Source of the DNA: DATACN01 sp038215095
GTDB lineage: Bacteria; Actinomycetota; Thermoleophilia; Solirubrobacterales; Thermoleophilaceae
NCBI GenBank assembly: GCA_038215095.1
Contig: JBBQRG010000030.1
Location: 1 to 33,547, forward strand
Reading direction: 5' to 3'
Length of the DNA: 33,547 bases
Made by a program: the position numbers and the translations under genes
In this document: in pieces, positions 6,999 to 14,674 of the stretch
Numbering within the stretch: the first letter of the stretch is position 1
Layout of the letters: each line of letters opens with the position of its first letter
Notes under the pieces: generated by a model
The model's database searches: none
What the model was told of the DNA's origin: nothing
Seen by the model: the letters and a program-made list of their open reading frames with translations, nothing else

Positions 6999-8609
6999 AT
7001 GACGGCTGAGGGTGGAGCGCAGAGCCGGGACGAGGAAAAACTCGCCGAGCTCGGCTACAAGCAGGAGCTGACTCGCGGCTGGTCGAAATTCTCGAACTTC
7101 GCGATCTCGTTCTCGATCATCTCTGTGCTCGCGGGCTGCTTCACGGTCTACGGGCAGGCGTGGAACTTCGGCGGCCCGATCGCGATCTCGATCGGCTGGC
7201 CGGTCGTCGCCCTCATCATCATGACGGTCGCCTTTAGCATGTCCGAGCTGGCCTCGGCATTCCCGACCGCGGGCGGCCCGTACTGGTGGGCGCACAACCT
7301 CGGCGGCGCGGGCTGGTCGTGGTTCACCGGTTGGTTCAACGTCGTCGGGCTGATCGCCATCGTCGCCTCGGTGGACTACGTCTGCTCGTTCTTCCTGACC
7401 ACCCTGTTCGGCCTCTGGGGCTGGGATCTCGGCTTCGTGAACTTCGCCGACAAGGCGCACGTGCTGGCGGAGATCTTCTGGATCTACGTGCTGATCCTGA
7501 TCCTGCACGCACTGATCAACATCTACTCGTCGCACCTCGTGGCGCTGTTCAGCAACATCTCCGTCGGCTGGCACGTGGTGGGCGTGGCGGTGATCATCGC
7601 CATCCTGATCATCGCTCCGAGCCACCACCAGAGCGCGGACTTTGTGTTCACCAAGCGGATCAACAACTCCGGCTTCGGAATGAGCATGTACTGGTGGTAC
7701 ATCCTGCCGACGGGCTTCCTGCTGACGATGTACACGATCACCGGCTATGACGCCTCGGCGCACGTGGCCGAGGAGACCAGGGACGCGGAGCAAGCTGCTG
7801 CCAAGGGCGTCTGGCAGTCGGTCGCCCTATCGGCGGTGATCGGCTGGTTCGTGCTGCTGGCGATCACGTTCGCGGCGACCGACGTCAAGGCCATCAACGC
7901 CGCCGCCGGCACCTCGATCTCGGTGTTCACCTCCGCCGACATGAACCAGAACTGGGCGGAGATCATCATCCTGATCGCGTCGATCGGCCAGCTGTTCTGC
8001 GGCATGGCATGCGTCACGAGCTGCTCGCGCACGTTCTTCGCGTTCTCGCGCGACCGTGCCACGCCGGGCTGGCGGCTCTGGAGCCGGGTGAACTCGAAGG
8101 GCGTGCCGGTCAACGCGGTGCTCGGCAGCGTCCTCTTCGCGCTCATCCTCACCATCCCGGCGCTCCCGGGCAAGGGCGACGTCGTGCCGCCGGTGGCCTT
8201 CTTCGCGGTCACCTCGATCGGCACGATCGGGCTGTACATCGCCTACGTGGCGCCGGTGTACCTGCGCTGGCGCGCCGGCGAGTCGTTCCAGCAGGGCTCG
8301 TGGAACCTGGGGACGAAGTGGAGGTGGCTGAACCCGATCGCCGTCGTGTGGGTCACGCTCATGGTGATCGTCTTCAACCTGCCCTTCTTCAGCACCGGCG
8401 TGCCGTGGGAGTCCGACTTCGACTGGAACGCCTTCAACTACACGCCGCTGGTGGTCGGCATCGTCGCGGTCGGGATAACCGTGGCCTGGTTCCTGGGCTC
8501 CAGGAACCACTACAAGGGCCCGATCCGGACGATCGAGTTCGACGAGGGCATGGGCATCAAGGAGATCGACGAGCCGGACCAGCCGCCGACTGCGACGGCG
8601 CCGGCCTAG
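6999..8609 (+). CDS. APC-superfamily permease, amino acid/choline transporter (ACT) type
   Basis: An inner-membrane permease of 536 residues with about 12 hydrophobic segments. The opening, ELGYKQELTRGWSKFSNFAI followed by a serine/isoleucine-rich first helix, is the signature of the ACT branch, whose members carry GABA, choline, ethanolamine or other amines. The conserved FPTAGGPYWWAHNL motif follows helix 2, and CSRTFFAFSRDRATPGW lies between the central helices. The ATG at 6999 is preceded by AGGAAGGGG at 6984-6992; longer readings through the upstream intergenic DNA are not credible. It stands alone on the plus strand between two leftward operons, with its stop 2 bases from the kinase stop at 8612. 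It probably imports the amine used by the surrounding enzymes. Confidence 0.87.
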   Translation: MTAEGGAQSRDEEKLAELGYKQELTRGWSKFSNFAISFSIISVLAGCFTVYGQAWNFGGPIAISIGWPVVALIIMTVAFSMSELASAFPTAGGPYWWAHNLGGAGWSWFTGWFNVVGLIAIVASVDYVCSFFLTTLFGLWGWDLGFVNFADKAHVLAEIFWIYVLILILHALINIYSSHLVALFSNISVGWHVVGVAVIIAILIIAPSHHQSADFVFTKRINNSGFGMSMYWWYILPTGFLLTMYTITGYDASAHVAEETRDAEQAAAKGVWQSVALSAVIGWFVLLAITFAATDVKAINAAAGTSISVFTSADMNQNWAEIIILIASIGQLFCGMACVTSCSRTFFAFSRDRATPGWRLWSRVNSKGVPVNAVLGSVLFALILTIPALPGKGDVVPPVAFFAVTSIGTIGLYIAYVAPVYLRWRAGESFQQGSWNLGTKWRWLNPIAVVWVTLMVIVFNLPFFSTGVPWESDFDWNAFNYTPLVVGIVAVGITVAWFLGSRNHYKGPIRTIEFDEGMGIKEIDEPDQPPTATAPA

Positions 8610-8611
8610 CC

Positions 8612-10072
8612 CTAGCGCAGCTCCGCGGCGGCGGCCACGAACGAGCGCCAGCGCTCGTGCGCGGCCGTGCGCCAGGCGTCGTCGCGTCGCGGCTCCACGC
8701 GGCGGTCCACGGGTAGCAGCTCTGCCGCCGCCTCCAGCGACTCGATCGCGTCCGAGCCCACGGCGGCCAGCACGGCCGCGCCCAGCACCGTGGCGTCCGC
8801 GCCGGCGGCCTCCACCGGCGTGCCGATCGCGTCGGCCTGGAGCTGCAGCAGCAGCGGCTCGTTGGTCAGCCCGCCGTCCACGCGCAGGCTCCGGACGTCC
8901 ACGGTCTCGCGTACCGCCGCCACCACGTCGGCCACGCGCCAGGCGATGCCCTCGAGCGCGGCCAGCGCCACCTCGGCGCGCGTCGTGCCGCCGTGCATCC
9001 CGGCCAGCACCGCGCGGGCGTCGGGGCGCCACCACGGCGCGCCCAGGCCGGCGAGGGCCGGCAGCACGCGCGTGCCGCCGCTGTCCTGCGCCTCGCGGGC
9101 GAGCTCGGTGAGGGCCGCCGGGTTCGCAGCCATGCCGAGCTCGCGGCACATCCACTCGAGCATCGAGCCCGCGGCGAAGACCCCGCCATCGAGCGCGTAC
9201 TCCACACGGCCGTCGAGCGACCAGGCCACCGTGGGCAGCAGGCCGCCCGCCGGCTCGGGCACCTCGCTGCCCACGTGGGCCAGCACGAACACTCCGGTGC
9301 CGTAGGTGGCCTTGACGCGACCCGGGGCCACGCAGCCGGCGCCAGCCAGGGCAGCCTGCTGGTCCACGACCTGCGCGCGCAGCGGCAGCTCGCGGGGCCA
9401 GGACTCGTGCCGAAGCGTGCCGAGGTCGCCAGCGCTGTCGCGCACCTCGGGGAGCACCTCCGGCGGCACGCCGAAGCGCCGGCACAGCCAGTCGTCGAAG
9501 CCCGGCGTGCCCAGCTTGTGCAGCTGTGTGCGCGACGCCGTGGAGGCGTCGGTGGCAAAGCCGGCGCCGAGGCGGTCGCAGAGGAAGGAGTCCACGGTCC
9601 CCATGCGGAGGGTGCCGGCCTCGCGCGCGACCGCGACCGCGTCGTCGTGCTCGAGCAGCCAGGCCAGCTTGCCCGCCGAGAAGTAGGGGTCGAGCGGCAG
9701 GCCGCTGCGGGCGCGGATCTCCTCCTCGTCGCCGCTCAGGCGGCTGAGCACCTCCTGCGAGCGCTTGTCCTGCCAGACCACGATCGGGGTGAGCGGCGAG
9801 CCGCTCTCGGCGTCCCAGGCCAGCACTGACTCCCCCTGGTGGTCGAGCCCGCACGCCACGACCTCGCCGGGCGGGTCGTCCAGCAGCTCGGCCACCGCCT
9901 CCGCCACCGCGCGCAGCACCTCCTCGCCGTCCTGCTCCACCCAGCCGGGCTTCGGGTGGCGGTTCTCCTTGGCCCGCCGGGCCTCGCGCACGGGCTGCAG
10001 GCGCTCGTCGAAGAGGGCGGCCTTCACGCCAGTGGTGCCCTCGTCGATGCCGAGGAACAGCGGCGGGCTCAC
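8612..10072 (-). CDS. FGGY-family sugar/polyol kinase, glycerol-kinase-like (486 aa)
   Basis: An ATP-dependent kinase for a polyol or related alcohol. The N-terminal phosphate loop is FLGIDEGTTGVKAALFD (6-22). The DPYFS segment and the VDQQAALAG...YGTGVFVL stretch are close to glycerol kinase, and the Asp of DQQAAL should be the catalytic base. The glycerol-binding Arg-Glu pair of GlpK (NQRET) is DHQGES here: the Arg is Gly80 while Glu81 remains, so glycerol may not be the substrate. The GTG start at 10072 overlaps the upstream TGA in a GTGA junction and has a GGAG site upstream. A GTG at 10111 is less likely. It is co-transcribed after the FAD oxidoreductase, the order expected for phosphorylation and oxidation of one substrate. 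Confidence 0.85.
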   Translation of the reverse strand: MSPPLFLGIDEGTTGVKAALFDERLQPVREARRAKENRHPKPGWVEQDGEEVLRAVAEAVAELLDDPPGEVVACGLDHQGESVLAWDAESGSPLTPIVVWQDKRSQEVLSRLSGDEEEIRARSGLPLDPYFSAGKLAWLLEHDDAVAVAREAGTLRMGTVDSFLCDRLGAGFATDASTASRTQLHKLGTPGFDDWLCRRFGVPPEVLPEVRDSAGDLGTLRHESWPRELPLRAQVVDQQAALAGAGCVAPGRVKATYGTGVFVLAHVGSEVPEPAGGLLPTVAWSLDGRVEYALDGGVFAAGSMLEWMCRELGMAANPAALTELAREAQDSGGTRVLPALAGLGAPWWRPDARAVLAGMHGGTTRAEVALAALEGIAWRVADVVAAVRETVDVRSLRVDGGLTNEPLLLQLQADAIGTPVEAAGADATVLGAAVLAAVGSDAIESLEAAAELLPVDRRVEPRRDDAWRTAAHERWRSFVAAAAELR

Positions 10073-11220
10073 GCCGCCAGCTCCGCGCGCCGGGCCGCCC
10101 GCAGCCACCACGGTTCGCCGTCCGCCCGCGCCGGCGCGGGCAGCGGCCGCACCGGCCCCAGCTCGATTCCGTGCTCGCCAACCAGCCGTGCCACCCGCTC
10201 CCCGATCGCGAGCGACGCCGTCAGACCGGTCGAGCGGATGGCCGCCACGTTGATCAGCTCCGGGCAGCCGGCCGCGGGGCCGATCACGTAGTTCACGCCG
10301 CGGCCGGCCGGGCGCAGGCCGGCATAGCTCGCGACCGGCTCGGCGCCCTCGAGCGCCGGCAGCAGCCGGGCGGCCTTCTCCATCACCTCGCCCCGCGCGC
10401 TCGCGCGCACGGACCAGTCGCGCTTGTCGTCCTGGTCGTGGGCCGTGGGACCGGCTACCAGCTTGCCGTCGATGGTCGGGAACACCAGCACACCCTTCGT
10501 GCGCTTGGTGGGCACGGGCAGCAGGATCCGCTCCAGCGGCTGCCCGCCGGGCGGCTCGAACACGAAGAACTCGCCCTTGCGCGGGTATACCTCGAAGCTG
10601 TCGTCGCCGGCCATGCGCGCCACGGCGTCGGCGTGCAGCCCGGCGCAGTTCACGGCGACGGCGCAGTGCACGCTGCCGCTGCCGGCCAGACCCAGCTCAA
10701 GCCCTCCGGCGGCCCGGGCCACAGCCTCTACGGGCGCCGAGGTTCGCAGCTCCGCGCCGCCCTTTTGGGCGGCGGTTAGCAGCGCGCGCGTGTAGGCCAC
10801 GGGGTCGGTCACGCCCTCCCCGGGCACCGCCAGCGAGCCGTCCTCGTGCAGCTCCGCCTCCACGCCGTTGCGCCCTGCCGCCTCCGCCACCGCGCGCACC
10901 GTCTCGCGCTCCCCCTCGTCGAGCGGCGCGAGCAGGGCCCCGCAGCGCCACAGCGGCACGCCGAGCTCGGCGAACAGGCCCGCCCGCAGCCGGCCTGCGC
11001 GCAGGATCAGCTCGGTCTCCAGCCCGCCCGGCGGCGAGTCGAAGCCGGTGTGCACGATCCCGGAGTTCGTGCCGCTTGCGCCGAGCGCCGGCTCGGGCTC
11101 GGCCTCCAGCACGAGGGTGGACACCCCGCGCCGAGTCAGCGCGTGTGCGGAGGCGGCTCCGACGACCCCTGCGCCGATCACGATCACTTGCGCGTGGGCG
11201 CTGGGGAGGGGGGTTGACAA
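10069..11220 (-). CDS. FAD-dependent oxidoreductase, glycerol-3-phosphate dehydrogenase/L-2-hydroxyglutarate oxidase-like
   Basis: A DAO-family flavoenzyme of 383 residues. The dinucleotide motif VIVIGAGVVGAASAHALTRR is at about 13-32, and GTNSGIVHTGFDSPPG matches the segment after the first helix in GlpA/LhgO-type oxidases that act on 2-hydroxy acids or glycerol 3-phosphate. A C-terminal GLRPAGRG...VIGPAAG strand carries the second FAD contact. No BFD iron-sulfur domain follows, unlike some relatives. The start is a TTG at 11220 with GGAG about 9 bases upstream; no ATG or GTG lies ahead of the FAD motif. It is divergent from the glutamine-synthetase-like gene, and the promoter of that gene overlaps its first codons. 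Pairing with the kinase suggests it oxidises the phosphorylated product. Confidence 0.8.
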   Translation of the reverse strand: MSTPLPSAHAQVIVIGAGVVGAASAHALTRRGVSTLVLEAEPEPALGASGTNSGIVHTGFDSPPGGLETELILRAGRLRAGLFAELGVPLWRCGALLAPLDEGERETVRAVAEAAGRNGVEAELHEDGSLAVPGEGVTDPVAYTRALLTAAQKGGAELRTSAPVEAVARAAGGLELGLAGSGSVHCAVAVNCAGLHADAVARMAGDDSFEVYPRKGEFFVFEPPGGQPLERILLPVPTKRTKGVLVFPTIDGKLVAGPTAHDQDDKRDWSVRASARGEVMEKAARLLPALEGAEPVASYAGLRPAGRGVNYVIGPAAGCPELINVAAIRSTGLTASLAIGERVARLVGEHGIELGPVRPLPAPARADGEPWWLRAARRAELAA

Positions 11221-11242
11221 CGCGATAGGCTCCGGCTAAAGG
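11214..11242 (+). promoter_or_regulatory. Sigma70-type promoter for the glutamine-synthetase-like operon
   Basis: A consensus -35 TTGACA (11214-11219) and a weak -10 TAAAGG (11237-11242) are separated by 17 bases, 36 bases before the ATG at 11278. The -10 box overlaps the repeated AAGGTTGG motif, so a protein bound there would repress transcription. Confidence 0.5.
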
Positions 11243-11257
11243 TTGGTCCAGCGCACC
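11232..11257. promoter_or_regulatory. Second copy of the shared operator-like motif
   Basis: AAGGTTGG (11239-11246) and CACC (11254-11257) repeat the arrangement at 6943-6961, including the CA and C inside the spacer. The flank CCGGCTAAAGGT (11232-11243) aligns less well with the site at gntR (8 of 12). Its position between the divergent FAD oxidoreductase and ligase genes fits one regulator controlling both. Confidence 0.5.
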
Positions 11258-11277
11258 TTATACGGAAAGTGGGGGGT

Positions 11278-12609
11278 ATGGAGCTCGGCGATCTCCGGGA
11301 TGCGGTGAAGGACGGCACGGTGGACACCGTGCTGCTGGCGATTGCCGACATGGAGGGCCGCCTCCAGGGCAAGCGCCTGACGGCGGCCCACTTCCTCGAC
11401 GAGGTGCTCGAGCACGGCGCCGAGGGTTGCAACTACCTGCTGGCGGTCGACGTGGACATGGAGACCGTGTCCGGCTACGCGATGTCGAGCTGGGAGCGCG
11501 GCTACGGCGACTTCGAGATGGTGCCCGACCTCGACACGCTCAGGCCGATCCCGTGGCACCCGGGCACGGTGCTCGTGATGGCCGACCTGCGCTGGTCGGA
11601 GAACGACGAGGTGCTCGCCTCGCCGCGTCAGATCCTGAGGCGCCAGCTCGCTCGGCTGTCCGAGCGCGGCTGGTTCGCGAACGCGGGCACCGAGCTCGAG
11701 TTCATGGTCTTCAACAACACCTACGAGGAGGCCTGGCACAGCGGCTACCGCGACCTCGAGCCGGCCAACCTCTACAACGTCGACTACTCGCTGCTCGGCA
11801 CCGCACGCGTCGAGCCGCTGATCCGCCGCATCCGCAACTCGATGATGGGCGCGGGCATGCACGTGGAGAACTCGAAGGGCGAGTGCAACTTCGGCCAGCA
11901 CGAGATCAACTTCCTCTACGCGCAGGCGCTGCGCACCGCCGACGACCACGCGGTCTACAAGAACGGCGCCAAGGAGATCGCCGCGCAGGAGGGCAAGGCG
12001 CTCACCTTCATGGCGAAGTTCAACGAGCTGGAGGGCAACTCGTGCCACATCCACTGCTCGCTCGCGCACGAGGACGGCGGCGGGAACGTGTTCGCGGACG
12101 ACGACACCGCGTTCGACCGCTTCGTGGCCGGCCAGCTCGCCTGCCTGCGCGAGATGACGCTGTTCTTCGCCCCGCACATCAACTCCTACAAGCGCTTCGT
12201 GGAGGGCTCGTTTGCCCCGACCGCGGTGGCCTGGGGCCACGACAACCGCACCTGCTCGATGCGGGTGGTCGGGCACGGCCACGGCAAGCGCGTGGAGAAC
12301 CGGCTGCCGGGGGCGGACGTGAACCCGTACCTGGCGCTGTCGGCGATGATCGCCGCCGGGCTGCACGGCATCGACAACGAGCTCGAGCTGGAGCCGGCCT
12401 TCGAGGGCAACGCCTACGACTCCGACAAGCAGCGCGTGCCGGACACGATTCAGGAGGCGCGCGACCTGTTCGCCGGCTCCGCGGTGGTGCGCGAGGCGTT
12501 CGGCCAGGACGTGGTCGACCACTACCTGAACCACGCCCGCGTCGAGATCGACGCCTACAACGCGGCCGTGACCGACTGGGAGAAGTTCCGGGGCTTCGAG
12601 CGCCTGTGA
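11278..12609 (+). CDS. Glutamine synthetase-like gamma-glutamyl-amine ligase (GlnA4/PuuA type)
   Basis: An ATP-dependent ligase of 443 residues that would join glutamate to an amine. Glutamine-synthetase signatures are present: E139-x-E141 in TELEFMVF, the GQHE metal motif at 206-209, CHIHCSL, SYKRFVEGSFAPTAVAWGHD with the substrate-binding arginines, and ENRLPGADVNPYLALSAMI. The consensus adenylylation site NLYDLP of housekeeping GlnA is absent. Paralogues of this kind make gamma-glutamyl-ethanolamide or gamma-glutamyl-polyamines rather than glutamine. The ATG at 11278 follows a G-rich ribosome site; a GTG three codons earlier is less likely. It leads a four-gene operon with 4-base overlaps, whose order matches M. 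tuberculosis glnA4-Rv2859c-aldC-Rv2857c. Which amine it uses is inference. Confidence 0.9.
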   Translation: MELGDLRDAVKDGTVDTVLLAIADMEGRLQGKRLTAAHFLDEVLEHGAEGCNYLLAVDVDMETVSGYAMSSWERGYGDFEMVPDLDTLRPIPWHPGTVLVMADLRWSENDEVLASPRQILRRQLARLSERGWFANAGTELEFMVFNNTYEEAWHSGYRDLEPANLYNVDYSLLGTARVEPLIRRIRNSMMGAGMHVENSKGECNFGQHEINFLYAQALRTADDHAVYKNGAKEIAAQEGKALTFMAKFNELEGNSCHIHCSLAHEDGGGNVFADDDTAFDRFVAGQLACLREMTLFFAPHINSYKRFVEGSFAPTAVAWGHDNRTCSMRVVGHGHGKRVENRLPGADVNPYLALSAMIAAGLHGIDNELELEPAFEGNAYDSDKQRVPDTIQEARDLFAGSAVVREAFGQDVVDHYLNHARVEIDAYNAAVTDWEKFRGFERL

Positions 12610-13325
12610 GCGACGGGCGCCCGGTCATCGGCGTCTGCTCCGCGCTCGAGCTGGCGAGCTGGGGCTCGTGGAAGACGCAGGCGAACCTCTCGCCGCGCAG
12701 CTACTCGGTCGCGATCTCGCGCGCCGGCGGGATGCCGATCCTTCTGCCCGCTGACGACGCCTCGGCCGAGGCGCCGGACGGGCTGCTGGACCTGCTCGAC
12801 GCCCTGGTGCTGGCCGGCGGCTCCGACCTCGATCCCGGCTCCTACGGCGAGACCCCGCACCCGGAGACCGGCAACACCTGGCCCGAGCGCGACCGCTTCG
12901 AGCTGGCCCTCGCCCACCGCGCGGTCGAGCGCGACATCCCGGTGCTCGGGGTCTGCCGCGGGATGCAGCTCCTCAACGTGGCCTACGGCGGCACGCTCGA
13001 ACAGCACCTCCCCGCGGTGCGCACCCACCGCCACACCCCAGGCGAGTTCTGCGACCACGAGGTGCGCCTCGAGCCCGGCTCCCTGGCCGCGCGCTCGGTG
13101 GGCGCCGAGCGCACCTCCGTTAAGTCGCACCACCACCAGGGCGCGGCGGAGGTCGGCGCGGGCCTCAGCGTGAGCGGCTGGTCTGACTCCGACGGGTTGG
13201 TCGAGGCTGTCGAGGACCCGGCGCGGCGCCACGTGCTCGGCGTGCTCTGGCACCCCGAGGAGGACGAGCGCAGCCGCGTGCTGGCCACGCTCGTGGCCGA
13301 GGCGCGCAAGGTGACGGCCCGATGA
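12606..13325 (+). CDS. Gamma-glutamyl-amide hydrolase, PuuD-like class I glutamine amidotransferase
   Basis: A cytoplasmic hydrolase of 239 residues that removes the gamma-glutamyl group at the end of a gamma-glutamylated-amine pathway (peptidase C26 family). The catalytic Cys117 is in GVCRGMQLLNVAYGG, and His216 and Glu218 are in LWHPEED, so the triad is intact. The oxyanion region LVLAGGSDLDP is also conserved. The GTG at 12606 overlaps the previous stop in GTGA. Its end overlaps the aldehyde dehydrogenase start in ATGA. These tight junctions and the neighbours support its role in releasing glutamate from the oxidised amide. Confidence 0.9.
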   Translation: MSDGRPVIGVCSALELASWGSWKTQANLSPRSYSVAISRAGGMPILLPADDASAEAPDGLLDLLDALVLAGGSDLDPGSYGETPHPETGNTWPERDRFELALAHRAVERDIPVLGVCRGMQLLNVAYGGTLEQHLPAVRTHRHTPGEFCDHEVRLEPGSLAARSVGAERTSVKSHHHQGAAEVGAGLSVSGWSDSDGLVEAVEDPARRHVLGVLWHPEEDERSRVLATLVAEARKVTAR

Positions 13326-14674
13326 TCAGCGTGATCGAGCCCGCCACGGCCGAGGTGATGGCCGAGCTGCCCCAGGCCGGCGTGGAGGAGACCGACGCGG
13401 CGGTGGCGCGCGCGAAGGCCGCCTTCCCGGCCTGGCGCGCCGTCAGCCCGCCCGACCGCGCGCGGCTGCTGCACCGCCTGGCCGACGCGCTCGAGAACGA
13501 GCAGGAGGAGCTGGCGGTGCTCGAGGCACGCAACGCCGGCAAGCCGATCGGCGACGCGCGCGGCGAGATGGGCATGGTCGCGGAGACCTTCCGCTACTAC
13601 GCCGGCGCGCCCGAGCGCCTGCTCGGCCACACGATCCCCGTGGAGGGCGGCGTGGACATGACCTTCCACGAGCCGCTCGGCGTGGTGGCGCTGATCACGC
13701 CGTGGAACTTCCCGCTCACGATCGCGTCGTGGAAGGTGGCGCCCGCGCTGGCGGCCGGCAACACCGTCGTGCTGAAGCCGGCCGAGCTGACTCCGCTGAC
13801 GGCGGTCGAGCTGGAGCGCATCGCACTCGAGGCCGGCGTCCCCGAGGGCGTGGTGAACGTGGTGGCGGGCCCCGGCAGCGTCTGTGGCCAGCGCCTGGTG
13901 GAGCACCCCGACGTGGCGAAGGTCGCCTTCACGGGCTCGACCGAGGTGGGGCGGCGCATCGCCGAGGGCGCCGCCGGCACGATCAAGCGCGTCACGCTGG
14001 AGCTGGGCGGCAAGTCCGCGAACGTCGTGTTCGCCGACGCCGACCTCGAGCAGGCCGCCTCGTCGGCGCCGATGGCGGTGTTCGGCAACGCCGGCCAGGA
14101 CTGCTGCGCGCGCTCGCGCATCCTCGTCGAGCGCTCCGGGCTCGACCGCTTCATGGAGGTGCTCGAGGAGACCGTGGAGGCACTCCGCGTGGGCGACCCG
14201 CTCGACGAGCAGACGCAGATGGGCCCGCTGATCTCCGAGGACCAGCGCGAGACCGTGTCGTCCTACGTAAACGGCGAGGCGCCGGTGGCCATCAGGGGCA
14301 GCGCGCCCGACGGCCCGGGCTTCTGGTTCCCGCCCACGGTCCTGTGCCCGGTGTCGAACGACGACCGCCCGGCGCGGGACGAGATCTTCGGGCCGGTGGC
14401 CGTGGTGATCCCCTTCCGCGACGAGGAGGAGGCCGTGCGCCTGGCCAACGACACGATCTACGGCCTCTCGGGCTCGATCTGGACGCGTGACGGCGCGAAG
14501 GCGCTGCGCGTGGCGCGGGGAATCGAGGCCGGCGTACTTTCGATCAACTCGAACACCTCCGTGCGCGTATCCACCCCGTTCGGCGGCTTCAAGCAGTCGG
14601 GCGTGGGCCGCGAGCTCGGCCCCGACGCGCTGGAGCACTACACGGACGTGAAGAACGTCTACTTCGCCACATGA
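13322..14674 (+). CDS. NAD(P)-dependent aldehyde dehydrogenase (450 aa)
   Basis: It oxidises an aldehyde to the acid with NAD(P)+. Conserved elements are LITPWNFPLTIASWK (cofactor groove), FTGSTEVG, the general base Glu227 in LELGGKSANVVF, the nucleophile Cys261 in NAGQDCCAR (34 residues later, the classic spacing), and EIFGPVAVV. A second cysteine directly follows the catalytic one. At 450 residues it is somewhat shorter than the usual 475-500, mainly at the N-terminus, and no earlier start is possible without running far into the hydrolase gene. It is the third gene of the operon, joined by ATGA overlaps on both sides. It likely oxidises a gamma-glutamyl-amino-aldehyde, like PuuC/AldC in related loci. 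Confidence 0.92.
   Translation: MISVIEPATAEVMAELPQAGVEETDAAVARAKAAFPAWRAVSPPDRARLLHRLADALENEQEELAVLEARNAGKPIGDARGEMGMVAETFRYYAGAPERLLGHTIPVEGGVDMTFHEPLGVVALITPWNFPLTIASWKVAPALAAGNTVVLKPAELTPLTAVELERIALEAGVPEGVVNVVAGPGSVCGQRLVEHPDVAKVAFTGSTEVGRRIAEGAAGTIKRVTLELGGKSANVVFADADLEQAASSAPMAVFGNAGQDCCARSRILVERSGLDRFMEVLEETVEALRVGDPLDEQTQMGPLISEDQRETVSSYVNGEAPVAIRGSAPDGPGFWFPPTVLCPVSNDDRPARDEIFGPVAVVIPFRDEEEAVRLANDTIYGLSGSIWTRDGAKALRVARGIEAGVLSINSNTSVRVSTPFGGFKQSGVGRELGPDALEHYTDVKNVYFAT

Noticed and set aside
11427..12605. Upstream extension of the PuuD-like gene in the same frame
   Set aside because: The frame is open only as a shadow of the ligase gene; the GTGA overlap at 12606 is the natural start.
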